Positions 56,164 to 64,000 of a stretch of DNA of 64,000 nt are shown here, piece after piece (within the stretch, counting starts at the first letter, position 1; the number at the start of each line of letters is the position of its first letter). The stretch is from positions 372,001 through 436,000 of the forward strand of contig NZ_JAVMIP010000001.1 in the NCBI RefSeq assembly GCF_031729055.1, read 5' to 3'. The DNA comes from Pseudocalidococcus azoricus BACA0444 (GTDB lineage: Bacteria; Cyanobacteriota; Cyanobacteriia; Thermosynechococcales; Thermosynechococcaceae). The notes under the pieces were generated by a model that worked only from the letters and a program-made list of their open reading frames with translations, did no database searches and had not been told where the DNA came from. The position numbers and the translations under genes are program-made.

Positions 56164-56568
56164 ATGAAGCGTTTCTTAAGCTTTGCCCTCAGCCTAGCCC
56201 TAGTGATCTCAATCGGCTTAACCGGGTGTAGTAATACTCCCCCAGGCCTGAGTGGTAATTTTCGCCAAGACACCATTGCTGTTATTGATAGCCTCCGCCA
56301 GGCGATTGCCTTGCCTGAAGATGACCCCACAAAAGCCGCCGCCCAGGCCGATGCCCGCACCAAGATCAATAGCTTTATTGCCCTTTATCGCCGTGATGAC
56401 AACTTGACCAGCTTGACTTCCTTTACGACTATGCGTACTGCCTTAAATTCTTTGGCTGGTCACTATAGTTCTTATCCCAATCGCCCCGTCCCCGAAAAAC
56501 TGAAAACCCGTCTTGAGCAAGAGTTTCGCCAGGTGGAGTTGGCCTTGGATCGGGAAGCTAATAGTTAA
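56164..56568 (+). CDS. psb27: photosystem II assembly protein Psb27
   Basis: Psb27 is a lumenal lipoprotein that holds CP43 during photosystem II assembly and repair. The signal peptide ends in a lipobox, GLTGC, with the lipidated Cys22; the rest is a four-helix bundle containing YRRDDNLTSLTSFTTMRTAL and LAGHYSSYPNRPVPEKLKT, the Psb27 signatures. Length is 134 aa. The gene is single, between the small membrane protein and the TGA-interrupted gene. The family pattern is unmistakable. Confidence 0.95.
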   Translation: MKRFLSFALSLALVISIGLTGCSNTPPGLSGNFRQDTIAVIDSLRQAIALPEDDPTKAAAQADARTKINSFIALYRRDDNLTSLTSFTTMRTALNSLAGHYSSYPNRPVPEKLKTRLEQEFRQVELALDREANS

Positions 56569-56614
56569 GATTCAAGTAAATGATTACAGCTTGATTTAAG
56601 CGAGGATTAGGCCT

Positions 56615-57202
56615 ATGTCTTTGGAGAATCCAGGCAACAATATTAACGATCTCCTTCAAAATGGCGCGCAGGTAGTCAAAGGAATTGATGATACTAAGGT
56701 CACACAGGAGGTAGTTAAAACTGGCATGGCATTGGGGGCAGCAGTCAGCACAGCTACGGGATTAACGGTTGCTGCAACTTCGGGAGCCGGAATTGCCTCT
56801 GGACTTGCAGCCGCAGGTACTGTTGTTGTTGGTGGTATGGCGATGGGGCCAGCAGTTTTAGCCGCAGGGCCGGCCTACGCTGGAGCCAAAATTATCAATG
56901 AAACCCTTTTCAAAGATCAACTCAACCTTTGATCAGAAGAGCGGATTGCACGGGCGGCGGCAAGAACTGCAACAGGAATTGGGGCCGCTGCTGGTGTGGC
57001 TGGGGCTGGGGCAATCACGGTTGCAGGTGGTGCATCTGGGGCTGCAATTATGAGTACCTTGGCTGGTATCGGTGGCATTGTTGGCGGAGGGGCGATTGCT
57101 GGCACTGCCATCGTGGCTGTTGCTCCTCTTGCGGTGGCTGGGGCGATTGGCTACGGAATCTACAAACTTTTTGGCGGTCATGAAACCCTAACTGACCAGT
57201 AA
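56615..57202 (+). pseudogene. Ala/Gly-rich membrane protein interrupted by in-frame TGA
   Basis: From the ATG at 56615 the frame encodes glycine/alanine-rich hydrophobic sequence (AVSTATGLTVAATSGAGIAS) and reaches FKDQLNL, then a TGA (56930-56932). The same frame continues without other stops as SEERIARAAARTATG, more Gly/Ala helices (AGVAGAGAITVAGGASGAAI) and ends YGIYKLFGGHETLTDQ at 57202. The continuation looks like the rest of one protein of about 195 residues, so a single base change (for example CGA or TCA to TGA) is likely. Two truncated products or read-through are the alternatives. The function is unknown; such Gly/Ala-rich proteins can be pore-forming. It is next to psb27. Confidence 0.75.
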
Positions 57203-57204
57203 AG

Positions 57205-57603
57205 CTAATGCCTCAGTCGCTGTTGGGCCTGTGATCGAAACCAATCAATAACTTGCTCTAAGCTCAGTTCCTCTGGACTCACCTGGCAAAACTCGCCGGC
57301 CTGTCTGAGTTGATTGAGGGAGGCGATCAAAAATTGTCCATACCAGGTGAGGAAGCCAGGGGATTGGTGTTCTTCTTTTAGCAGTGTTTCGTCCTGCTCC
57401 AGCCCTTGATAAATTAGCTCTGGACTGAGTTGATTTAGGGAAACCTGGGCTTGCTCGGCCATGGGTTTCAGGTAGCGCAGGGAATAGAGAGCCACCCGGA
57501 TTAAAAATCGTTCTTGAGCGGGAAGGAGGGTTTGCTCAATGGCCTGGGCTTCCTCGAGGGTAAGGAGGCGGTTGGGATCAAAGTTGCTGAAGGGACTGGC
57601 CAT
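57205..57603 (-). CDS. conserved hypothetical protein next to argB
   Basis: The ATG at 57603 gives 132 aa; an upstream TTG at 57645 would overlap argB by 20 bp and is less likely. The product is soluble and helical: LLTLEEAQAIEQTLLPAQER, then FLIRVALYSLRYLKPMAEQA and a final FRSQAQQRLRH. I do not know a function, but similar proteins occur beside argB in other cyanobacteria (recollection). It is probably cotranscribed with argB. Confidence 0.65.
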   Translation of the reverse strand: MASPFSNFDPNRLLTLEEAQAIEQTLLPAQERFLIRVALYSLRYLKPMAEQAQVSLNQLSPELIYQGLEQDETLLKEEHQSPGFLTWYGQFLIASLNQLRQAGEFCQVSPEELSLEQVIDWFRSQAQQRLRH

Positions 57604-57625
57604 GGAGGTAGAGTTGGGTATTGGG

Positions 57626-58489
57626 TTAACAGGAAGAACCGACAATCATGGAGCCAATCCCAGAGTCGGTGAAAATTTCCAGAAGTAGGGAATGGGGAAT
57701 CCGCCCGTCAATGATATGGGCTGCTTTGACACCTTGGGCGAGGGAGCGGATACAGCAATTGACCTTGGGAATCATCCCCCCAGAGACAGTTCCATCTTGA
57801 ATCAGTTCACGGGCCTGGGCAATATCCAGTTTATAGAGCAGGGTGCTGGGGTCGTGGTAATCCCGTAAAATTCCTGCGGTGTCTGTCAGCAAAATCAGTT
57901 TTTCGGCCCCCAAGGCAGCGGCAATTTCCCCGGCCACGGTATCGGCATTGATGTTGTAGGCTTGGCCGGTTTCATCGGCAGCAACGCTGGAAATGACGGG
58001 AATATAGCCTTTTTCAACTAGGGTCGAGACAACGCGGATATCTACACTTTGAACATCGCCGACAAAGCCAATCCCATCTTGTCCCTGACTGCGGGCCTGG
58101 ATGAGGTTCCCATCTTTACCACAGAGTCCCACCGCCTGCCCCCCGGCCTGGTTAATCAGGGAGACCAGTTCCTTATTGACCCGCCCCACCAGAACCATTT
58201 CTACCACATCCATTGTGGGGGCATCGGTCACTCGCAGGCCATTCTTGAATTGGGGTTCAATGTTGAGTTTGGTTAGCCAGGTGTTAATTTCTGGGCCGCC
58301 CCCATGCACTACTACGGGTCGGACTCCCACAAAGGACATAAAGACAATATCCCGAATCACCGTTGCTTTCAGGTTGCTGTCTTTCATGGCTGCACCCCCA
58401 TATTTGACAACCACCGTGCGTCCGGCAAAGGCCTGGAGATAGGGGAGGGCTTCGCTGAGGACTTGTACCCGGTCGGTGTCATTCAACAT
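57626..58489 (-). CDS. argB: acetylglutamate kinase
   Basis: It phosphorylates N-acetylglutamate, the controlled step of arginine synthesis, and in cyanobacteria it is activated by the PII protein. The amino-acid-kinase fold is clear: [20 protein letters not shown], then [20 protein letters not shown], the NAG loop, and [20 protein letters not shown] and [20 protein letters not shown], with arginine/NAG residues. Length is 287 aa. A short linear C-terminal tail ends in [10 protein letters not shown]. It is divergent from the SAM hydroxide adenosyltransferase. Confidence 0.97.
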   Translation of the reverse strand: MLNDTDRVQVLSEALPYLQAFAGRTVVVKYGGAAMKDSNLKATVIRDIVFMSFVGVRPVVVHGGGPEINTWLTKLNIEPQFKNGLRVTDAPTMDVVEMVLVGRVNKELVSLINQAGGQAVGLCGKDGNLIQARSQGQDGIGFVGDVQSVDIRVVSTLVEKGYIPVISSVAADETGQAYNINADTVAGEIAAALGAEKLILLTDTAGILRDYHDPSTLLYKLDIAQARELIQDGTVSGGMIPKVNCCIRSLAQGVKAAHIIDGRIPHSLLLEIFTDSGIGSMIVGSSC

Positions 58490-58567
58490 GGTTGCATTCC
58501 GTAAAATAGTTCTGCAAATGATCGGGAATTATTACATGATTTAGTCGTAGATTACACCAGTCTGTTT

Positions 58568-59368
58568 ATGTCGGCTGCTTTCACACCTGCTCCGATGATT
58601 ACCCTGCTGACTGATTTTGGCTATCAAGATTCTTATGCAGGCATTCTGCGCGGCATCATTTTCCAAATTAACCCCACCGCAACCATCATTGACCTGACCC
58701 ATGGCATCGCTCCTCACGACTGTCATGCCGCAATGTTCCAACTCCGCCAGGCCACGCCCTACTTTAATCCTCAAACCATCCATCTAGCGGTGGTGGATCC
58801 AGGAGTAGGCAGTAGTCGCCGGGGCCTAGCCATCCAAACGAGTCAAGGGGTTTTAGTTGGCCCAGATAACGGGATTTTTACAGGAGTACTGCACCAGGCC
58901 CAGGTTAGCCAAGCCGTCGAGTTAACTAATCCAGACTATTGGCTCCCATTGGAAATTAGTACCACGTTCCATGGCCGAGATATTTTTGCCCCCGTAGCAG
59001 CCCATTTATCCTTGGGAGTAGCCCTCGGTTCTTTCGGAAATCCAATTGATCCGGCTGCTTTAATCCGTTTACCTGGCCTGGAACCGGAACAAACCTCTGT
59101 GGGCTGGCGGGGAATTGTCCAAGGCATTGATCATTTTGGGAATGTCATCTCAACCTTGCCAAAAACACTCTGCCAAGGCGGGACGTGGATGGTTCAGTAC
59201 CAGGCCCTAACTTTACCGTTGATGCAGATCTACAGCGAAGTTTCTCCCGACCAGCCCATTGCCCTGATCGGTAGTCATGGTTGGCTTGAAATTGCCATTA
59301 ACCAGGGTTCTGCAGCCCAAATCTATGGAACTCGACTGGGGGACACCATTTACCTATACCCTGCCTAA
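58568..59368 (+). CDS. SAM hydroxide adenosyltransferase (DUF62/duf-62 family)
   Basis: It hydrolyses S-adenosylmethionine to adenosine and methionine, in the same family as fluorinase and chlorinase. ITLLTDFGYQDSYAGILRGI at the N-terminus, VVDPGVGSSRRGLAIQTSQG near residue 80 (Asp and Arg of the Asp-Arg-His triad), LVGPDNGIFTGVL, and FHGRDIFAPVAAHLSLG with the His. The usual halide-enzyme insertion loop is absent, so hydrolysis, not halogenation, is expected. Length is 266 aa. It is followed by tRNA-Lys on the same strand. Confidence 0.93.
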   Translation: MSAAFTPAPMITLLTDFGYQDSYAGILRGIIFQINPTATIIDLTHGIAPHDCHAAMFQLRQATPYFNPQTIHLAVVDPGVGSSRRGLAIQTSQGVLVGPDNGIFTGVLHQAQVSQAVELTNPDYWLPLEISTTFHGRDIFAPVAAHLSLGVALGSFGNPIDPAALIRLPGLEPEQTSVGWRGIVQGIDHFGNVISTLPKTLCQGGTWMVQYQALTLPLMQIYSEVSPDQPIALIGSHGWLEIAINQGSAAQIYGTRLGDTIYLYPA

Positions 59369-59442
59369 ATAGAACCTACTATCCAAGAGCAAATCGGATG
59401 TGTTACCTTGGTAAATGCCTTGAATTTAAGGCGCAAAGCAGT

Positions 59443-59514
59443 GGGTCGCTAGCTCAGCGGTAGAGCACTCGGCTTTTAACCGATTGGTCTTGGGTTCGAA
59501 TCCCAGGCGACCCA
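59443..59514 (+). tRNA. tRNA-Lys (TTT anticodon)
   Basis: The 72-nt cloverleaf has acceptor arms GGGTCGC and GCGACCC with discriminator A. The anticodon loop CTTTTAA is closed by CTCGG/CCGAT-type pairing and gives TTT. The T loop is TTCGAAT. CCA is not encoded. A P4-type integrase fragment follows it. Confidence 0.96.
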
Positions 59515-59526
59515 TGAAATATTTAT

Positions 59527-59667
59527 CTGAGACAGTCTGATAATGTCTATAAAGTATTGCTGGTAAAGGTTTACAGCCTTATTGGTTGTCTCAGTCAGTC
59601 TCATGTTGTCTCAGATAAGCTAGGGATAAGTGGGGGTATGAATTAGGGTATTGCCCCCTTGTCTCAG
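59527..59667. repeat. cluster of GTCTCAG repeats, candidate integrase arm sites
   Basis: CTGAGAC (59527) and GTCTCAG at 59588, 59608 and 59661, plus GTCTCAT at 59598, give five copies in 141 bp between tRNA-Lys and the integrase. Repeated arm-type sites of this kind are expected beside tyrosine-recombinase attachment sites. Confidence 0.5.
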
Positions 59668-59681
59668 ACTAGCTACCCCCA

Positions 59682-60097
59682 ATGCTGACAGAACTAGCTA
59701 TCCGTAAGGCTAAACCGACTGAGAAACCCCAAAAGCCCTTTGATGGCAGTCGGTTATTTCTGGAAGTGCCGCCCAAGGAAAATAAGCGATGGCGGCTGAA
59801 GTATCGGTATTAGGGCAAAGAAAAGCTCCTGAGCCTGGGGCTTTATCCTGCAATCACTTTGGCAGATGCCAGACAGCGGCGGGATGAGGCCAAGAAGCTG
59901 TTAGCCCATGGCATAAACCCATCTGCGGAGCGCAAAGCTACCCAGGCGGCTAAATTTGCCAGTGAGTCAGGGCGGTTTGAGATTGTGGCCAGGGAATGGT
60001 TCAGTAAGTTTCAAACTCAATGGGCAGAGAGTCACGCCAAGGTGAATATGCAACGCCTGGAGCGGGATGTGTCCCCTTGGTTGGGTGATCGTCCAGA
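59682..60097 (+). pseudogene. P4-type integrase fragment, nonsense-mutated
   Basis: The frame starts LTELAIRKAKPTEKPQKPFD and WRLKYRY, then TAG at 59811, and continues in the same frame as GKEKLLSLGLYPAITLADAR and FEIVAREWFSKFQTQWAESH. This is the N-terminal domain of P4/bacteriophage-type tyrosine recombinases. Homology stops at SPWLGDRP near 60095, where an IS fragment begins. The catalytic domain is missing and one codon is a stop, so it is dead. Its position next to tRNA-Lys fits the way such integrases use tRNA genes. Confidence 0.85.
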
Positions 60098-60615
60098 AAT
60101 TTCCAATCAGCAAACCCTCTATCCATTAGAGCAGCTGTGTTTTCCGGAATCATTGTCAGGATTTGCTCGATAAATTTAAGATCATTTTCTTGACCGAAGT
60201 TAATCACACAGTCACTCGTGACATTCTGAGTCAGGTTAAATCCATTCAGGAGCTTGACTTGATGATATCCTTGCGACCAAAAGAGTTGACTGGTTAGAGT
60301 GACTACGGTTGAGTCAATCGGGAATAACATTAATGTTGAATCCGGATTTTTCCGTCTAACTCTCTGAATCAGTTGAGCATAGATTCGCCGAAATAAACCA
60401 TCATCACGAGTTTTATTGGCTTTTGAAAACGTGGATATATCAACCTCAATTCCTGATTTGTTTAAACGGTAAAATAAGGCTCGCATACTCGTTAATCCTT
60501 GGTCTATGACGTAGGTTAACTAGATTTTGAAAAATAGTTGAGAGTTAAGAACTGGGTAATCGTGACTGCTGAGTTGCTTGAGAATCGATTTGAAAATGTT
60601 TGTAAGTGATGCCAT
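60088..60615 (-). pseudogene. IS4-like transposase, truncated and nonsense-mutated
   Basis: On the minus strand an ATG at 60615 reads LTNIFKSILKQLSSHDYPVL, then an in-frame TAG, then MRALFYRLNKSGIEVDISTF, ending with homology at WKFLDD (60088). The first two catalytic residues are recognisable: Asp in LFPIDSTVVTL and Asp in ALMDRGFAD. The final Glu region is lost at the junction with the integrase. It is a dead IS fragment. The join lies inside the integrase and shares a few bases of microhomology. I do not see both inverted repeats. Confidence 0.75.
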
Positions 60616-60690
60616 TATACTCTCACTATTTTTTTGTTTATTTAAAGGGAGAATACTTAATTTCTGCCCTTTTTTTGTACTTTAAGCTAA

Positions 60691-61398
60691 CTTTCAACAC
60701 TTCTGGAATGGTACGAGATGCAAGATGCAGTTGACTACTGGGAACTTTTTGAATATCCCAAAATAGTCTGGAAGGATTTATCAACATATTCAGAATTTTG
60801 TCTGGACTTAGCCGGAACATTTACAAATGATTTATGTTTTATATTGCAATCAAATGATCAGTATTTACTAGCCGTTTTGAACTCTCCGATGATGTGGTAC
60901 TACCTTTTTAGGAACACCATTTATCGAATCAATGAAACCTTAAGACTAAAGAATATTTACACTGAGTCTTTACCCATTGCGTTGCCGACTGATCAAATAA
61001 AGTCACAAATTGAGCCTAAAGTGAGTCGCTTAATTGAAATCACCCAACAAAACCAGGCCAGCCATCGAGAACTCCTGGATTGGCTCCAGACCGAACAGAA
61101 CATTCCCAAACTCGGCCAAAAACTCGAAAACTTTGCTAGCTTAGACCGTGATCAGTTTGTCCAAGAAGTCAGAGCCAGAAAGCCCAAAACCGAGAGCCTT
61201 AGCCCCAAGGGTTTGAAAGAACTCCGAGAAGCCTATCAAGACTATGCCCCCCAAATCCAGGCCCGCAATGCCGAAGCCCTTACCTTGGAAATTCAACTTT
61301 CAGATTTAGTCAATCAAGCCTATGGCCTCACCCCTGAAGAAATTGATCTGATGTGGAAAACTGCCCCGCCAAGAATGCCCATCCCCCGGCCTTTTTAA
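60691..61398 (+). pseudogene. C-terminal part of a type IIG restriction-modification enzyme
   Basis: The frame opens after a stop at 60688, and matching sequence begins LEWYEMQDAVDYWELFEYPK and IVWKD, then LQSNDQYLLAVLNSPMMWYY and the helical C-terminus (LIEITQQNQASHRELLDWLQ). This is the target-recognition and C-terminal helical region of Eco57I/TaqI-like enzymes. The nuclease and methyltransferase domains are absent, cut off by the IS fragment. The last 100 codons are intact, ending at PPRMPIPRPF. It is not functional by itself. Confidence 0.7.
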
Positions 61399-61435
61399 TG
61401 GATTAGTGGATTTTGGCCTGGCCTGGAGATCGAGT

Positions 61436-61717
61436 TTAATATGCAGTGACGATTTCTGTGGTGCTGAGGCTATCTGTTTTAGTCAAGTCCTCGATTTTAA
61501 TCCAATGAACAGGCTTCCCCTCAGACAGAGCGATCGCAGCAAGTTTCTCGTTTTGCTCATTAATTCAAACATCAGCGGTGATCGGAAAAACAGCGGCTCC
61601 ATTGGGTATATCGGCTAAGATTTCAGGATTCTTCAGAGCCTGACCTAATTGTTGAGCGACTTGTATATTGACCGCAGCTAGGTGTTGTTGTTCAGCTTTA
61701 GTTAAGTTCAGACTCAT
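61436..61717 (-). pseudogene. DUF5647-like gene with TGA for a Trp codon
   Basis: On the minus strand the ATG at 61717 encodes LTKAEQQHLAAVNIQVAQQL and AVFPITADV, then TGA (61567-61565), then in the same frame INEQNEKLAAIALSEGKPVH and WIKIED, ending at TAA (61436). I recall DUF5647 proteins of about this length (94 codons here), and a Trp (TGG) at the stop position fits. It is probably a nonsense-mutated member. It carries one HIP1 octamer near 61530. The 147 bp before it contain the 3' end of another small frame (VDVLIAEPVL and so on) that I cannot place. Confidence 0.55.
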
Positions 61718-61868
61718 ATCGTTCTTGCTCTTTGTACCAGTTCTCTAGCATTCAATCTCAGGCTATCTCGCAACACAGGCTCGGCAATCAATACATCAAC
61801 CCCAAAAGGGGTGAAAGGTTTTGTAATATGGCACTGTATTAACTTCGTAGTGTAGAAGACTCCAGGCA

Positions 61869-62129
61869 ATGACTATCTCTTTGGAATTACCATCAGGCCT
61901 AGAGAACGAGCTTTCTGACGAGGCTGCCCAACTAAATCTACCGCTGCCGGAATATATTCTTCGAGTTCTCTCCTTTCGCCCATTTCTGCAAAACCCGCCC
62001 AAAACCGGAGTTGAGCTTGTTGCCTACTGGGAAAGTATTGGGGTGATCAACTCACGGCCAGATATTACTAATAGCCAAGAATATGCCCGCAGATTAAGCG
62101 ATCAAGCTGAACACCGAAAGCAGGTTTAG
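61869..62129 (+). CDS. small VapB-like antitoxin
   Basis: The 86-residue protein begins with ISLELPSGLENELSDEAAQL, a ribbon-helix-like DNA-binding N-terminus typical of toxin-antitoxin antitoxins, and has a charged C-terminal tail (ITNSQEYARRLSDQAEHRKQ) suited to toxin binding. It lies 7 bp before a PIN-type toxin frame, the normal order of vapBC. The partner is broken. The short gap and orientation support the pairing. Confidence 0.65.
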   Translation: MTISLELPSGLENELSDEAAQLNLPLPEYILRVLSFRPFLQNPPKTGVELVAYWESIGVINSRPDITNSQEYARRLSDQAEHRKQV

Positions 62130-62136
62130 AGTCTAA

Positions 62137-62332
62137 ATGTACTTGGTTAATACCGATGTCATGATCGACATTCAGCGGGGGTATGGGCCTGGCCTGGTTT
62201 GCAGAACTAACGGGTATTCATGGCTTTGTCGTCATGGAGTTGATTCAAGATGCTCAGAACAAGCAAGCTCTAGTCGGTTCTTACCTCTCCAGGCCTGGGG
62301 CACAACCTCCTGTAGCCAAGGTGTTGATCTAG
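62137..62332 (+). pseudogene. frameshifted VapC-like PIN toxin
   Basis: The first frame starts MYLVNTDVMIDIQRGYG, with the PIN-domain D (first acidic residue) and M, then loses the family pattern. A different frame continues from about 62193 as AWFAELTGIHGFVVMELIQD and AQNKQALVGSYL, the expected next PIN helices. A frameshift near GGGCCTGGCCTGG (around 62190) joins them. The downstream frame closes at TAG (62330-62332), well before the expected acidic residues, so the gene is truncated as well. It pairs with the antitoxin just upstream. Confidence 0.7.
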
Positions 62333-62361
62333 GGACTTGAGCGCAAGAGTCACCGATTAAC

Positions 62362-62988
62362 TTAAGGATGACAACTCATGGGACCCAGATAGCGACAGAG
62401 ATAGGGTGAAAAAACTTCATAGATGACTGTTAACGGGCGATGATCGTGCCAGAACAAGTAATGTCGGCCCCAAAACGGCCCGGTTTCCCCGAAGGCAGCA
62501 GCTAACTCTGGGGAATGACCCAAATAAACCCCCTGAATATCCCGATACAGTTCGACCTTTAGTTTGGCCAGACTTGCCCAAATGGGTAAAGCCCGGTTTT
62601 GGAGATATTCATCCACATGGGCAGCTTCCCACCAAGACGTGGCATAGGCCAAACGTTGCCCCGAAGCTGTCCGTAGCCACACCTGTCGTCTGAGTCTGGG
62701 GCCAGGAATTGCCGTGATTGCCGGTGGCGCATGATCTGGATCCAGGCCAACTAGGGACATATCAATCACATCCACTTCTGTTGGTTCTCCGGTGAGGAGT
62801 TGTAAATGGCGGGTTGGCGAGCCGTCTCCCAAAATTAAAATCTGCCAGGCCGGGGCCAACAGGGCATGGGGTAATCCCACGGGAATCACATCCGTTGTTC
62901 CTTGCCAAACCGGGTCTAGGGCATACCAGGCCGGGGCTTGCGGATCCCTGATTACGGTTGCTGGCGTTAGAAACGGTTGAGAGGGCAT
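62362..62988 (-). CDS. chorismate lyase, DUF98-type
   Basis: It makes 4-hydroxybenzoate, a plastoquinone precursor, from chorismate. The protein has the DUF98/chorismate pyruvate-lyase pattern: SPTRHLQLLTGEPTEVDVID near residue 70, LRRQVWLRTASGQRLAYATS near residue 115 with the conserved Arg, and the C-terminal VIYEVFSPYLCRY with the catalytic-region Glu. The ATG at 62988 (MPSQPFLTPA) leaves a sensible 209 aa; frames upstream overlap the permease gene. Single gene; convergent with the VapC remnant. Confidence 0.85.
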   Translation of the reverse strand: MPSQPFLTPATVIRDPQAPAWYALDPVWQGTTDVIPVGLPHALLAPAWQILILGDGSPTRHLQLLTGEPTEVDVIDMSLVGLDPDHAPPAITAIPGPRLRRQVWLRTASGQRLAYATSWWEAAHVDEYLQNRALPIWASLAKLKVELYRDIQGVYLGHSPELAAAFGETGPFWGRHYLFWHDHRPLTVIYEVFSPYLCRYLGPMSCHP

Positions 62989-63058
62989 AGGAGTTTGTGA
63001 CAAAACTTTACTTCCCTTACTGTAACGATATTTGCCCCATCGCGTCCTCAAACTTCCC

Positions 63059-64000
63059 CTATCCCCCGACATGAATTCTCGGCCGTTGCTCAGGATCCGG
63101 TTCGGCTTGACGCAACACTTCCCGCGTCACTAAGGCCGTATCTCCTTCGCCAAACAAGATAAAGCGGATTAAAAACTTAATCGGATGTCCCTCGGCCCAA
63201 CCAAAGTAAACATGGGGGAGTTGGCCTGTATCATGCCGAATTTGGAGCAAAATTGCCGCAATGGCATTGGGAATCGCCGCGGCCTGGGTGCGTAAAACCC
63301 GCTGTTCTCCAATGGTTAGCCCCTGAACTCCAATGGTTTGGCTAAAGGTGGACGCATCAGCAACCTGCACCTCCAAAAATAGGACTGAATCTGTTGGCGG
63401 AATATGGTCATCCTCACGGACCCGCTGTTCCTTGGCCTGGTAGTCATTGGGGACTGTATTGGCACTGTAGCGATGGGCAATCAGACGAATAATCCCTTGA
63501 TGGTTACTTTCCTGGTTAATAAACTCCATTGCCGCTGGATCAAAGCTGACCGACTCAATGCGTAATTCCGTAGACCGCCAGACGCGGGAAATCAGGGAAA
63601 TGATCACAACCACCCCAATAAAAAAGCTGGCAATCTTAATCCCTTCCGGTCGCTCGGCAATATTGACAAGAGTTGTATAGGCAAAAACCAGACTAATAAA
63701 GCCAAAGCCCCATTTAGCCAGGCCTGGGCGATGTCGAAAGGCCAAGGTGACAGCGACAGCGGCCGAACTCATCAAAACTAACACCCCCGTTGCATAGGCC
63801 GCCCCTTGGGCATCCACATTGGCCTGGAAGAGCACGGTAACGAAAAAAGCAATGGCGGTATAGACCAAGACCAAGGGCCGCCGCATTCTTGTCCAACTGG
63901 GAGCCATGCCATAGCGGGGTAAATAGCGGGGAACTACATTCAACAGCCCCGCCATCGCCGAAGCCCCGGCAAACCACAAAATTAAAATGGTACTGATGTC
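63059..64000 (-). CDS. APC family amino-acid permease, N-terminus beyond window
   Basis: The frame enters from the window edge and ends at 63059, giving 314 residues of C-terminal sequence. It shows the last transmembrane helices of an APC permease ([40 protein letters not shown], and [20 protein letters not shown]) followed by a cytoplasmic tail of about 170 residues with a strand-rich pattern ([16 protein letters not shown]) and an end RPRIHVGG. The long tail is unusual for the family and may be regulatory. The N-terminal half is missing from view, so the substrate cannot be guessed. Confidence 0.8.
   Translation of the reverse strand, partial: DISTILILWFAGASAMAGLLNVVPRYLPRYGMAPSWTRMRRPLVLVYTAIAFFVTVLFQANVDAQGAAYATGVLVLMSSAAVAVTLAFRHRPGLAKWGFGFISLVFAYTTLVNIAERPEGIKIASFFIGVVVIISLISRVWRSTELRIESVSFDPAAMEFINQESNHQGIIRLIAHRYSANTVPNDYQAKEQRVREDDHIPPTDSVLFLEVQVADASTFSQTIGVQGLTIGEQRVLRTQAAAIPNAIAAILLQIRHDTGQLPHVYFGWAEGHPIKFLIRFILFGEGDTALVTREVLRQAEPDPEQRPRIHVGG

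Noticed and set aside
59601..59680. CRISPR-like repeat array at the GTCTCAG cluster
   Set aside because: The copies are 7 bp, unevenly spaced and in both orientations; they do not make repeat-spacer units.
61796..62002. Minus-strand frame of 68 codons
   Set aside because: It is the reverse of the antitoxin gene and has no family match that I recognise.

Overview
The window comes from a cyanobacterial chromosome. The markers are Psb27, a one-helix high-light-inducible protein (HLIP), an NTRC-type thioredoxin reductase, a cyAbrB regulator, a cyanobacteriochrome, a CrtD-like carotenoid desaturase, DUF3084 and a DUF98-type chorismate lyase. Gene order, moderate GC and the near absence of HIP1 (GCGATCGC) suggest a unicellular Synechococcus/Thermosynechococcus-like organism. 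In place of HIP1, a different palindrome built on CCAGGCCTGG is iterated throughout. I cannot name the species from sequence alone.

Left edge (1-3.7 kb) is accessory DNA. It has a HEPN-like gene cut by the window edge, a 122-bp MITE with a perfect 10-bp target duplication, two single-gene units each followed by an attC-like folded site (an integron-cassette-like array with no integrase in view), a second inverted-repeat element, and a frameshifted CdiA-CT-like nuclease fragment. From 3.7 to 7.7 kb come a methyltransferase/acetolactate decarboxylase operon, a divergent AAA ATPase (DUF4143) and a DUF1963 remnant.

7.8-25 kb is mostly core: NTRC, coaD with a coiled-coil partner, a phytochelatin synthase broken by an IS200/IS605 remnant, a Uma2 gene bracketed by a duplicated malic-enzyme tail, malic enzyme, a cyanobacteriochrome-GGDEF-EAL photoreceptor, DAHP synthase, a peptide-type ABC permease, glycogen phosphorylase and two GNAT acetyltransferases. 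25-45 kb holds tRNA-Pro, deoC, cyAbrB, the glutathione pair grxC-gshB, a LOV-domain hybrid histidine kinase, a carotenoid desaturase, a DinG-like protein that has lost its helicase motifs, aroK-LapA-ubiX, ugd, and a three-gene coiled-coil/membrane/GTPase run.

45-51 kb is the replication origin region: HLIP, then jag-yidC-PH-rnpA-rpmH on the minus strand, divergent dnaA, and a cluster of nine DnaA boxes next to an AT-rich stretch just downstream of dnaA (predicted oriC). 51-59.4 kb has 1-Cys peroxiredoxin, tgt, a DUF3084 protein, rseP, psb27, an Ala/Gly-rich gene split by an in-frame TGA, argB and a SAM hydroxide adenosyltransferase.

59.4-62.35 kb is a decayed island beside tRNA-Lys: repeated GTCTCAG sites, a P4-type integrase with a nonsense codon, a truncated IS4-like transposase, the tail of a type IIG restriction enzyme, a nonsense-mutated DUF5647 gene, and an antitoxin with a frameshifted PIN toxin. 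The window ends in chorismate lyase and a partial APC permease. Light sensing (bilin and blue light), redox control (NTRC, Grx, GshB, Prx) and origin-linked housekeeping are the functional themes; mobile DNA sits at the left edge, at 11.9-13.4 kb and beside tRNA-Lys.
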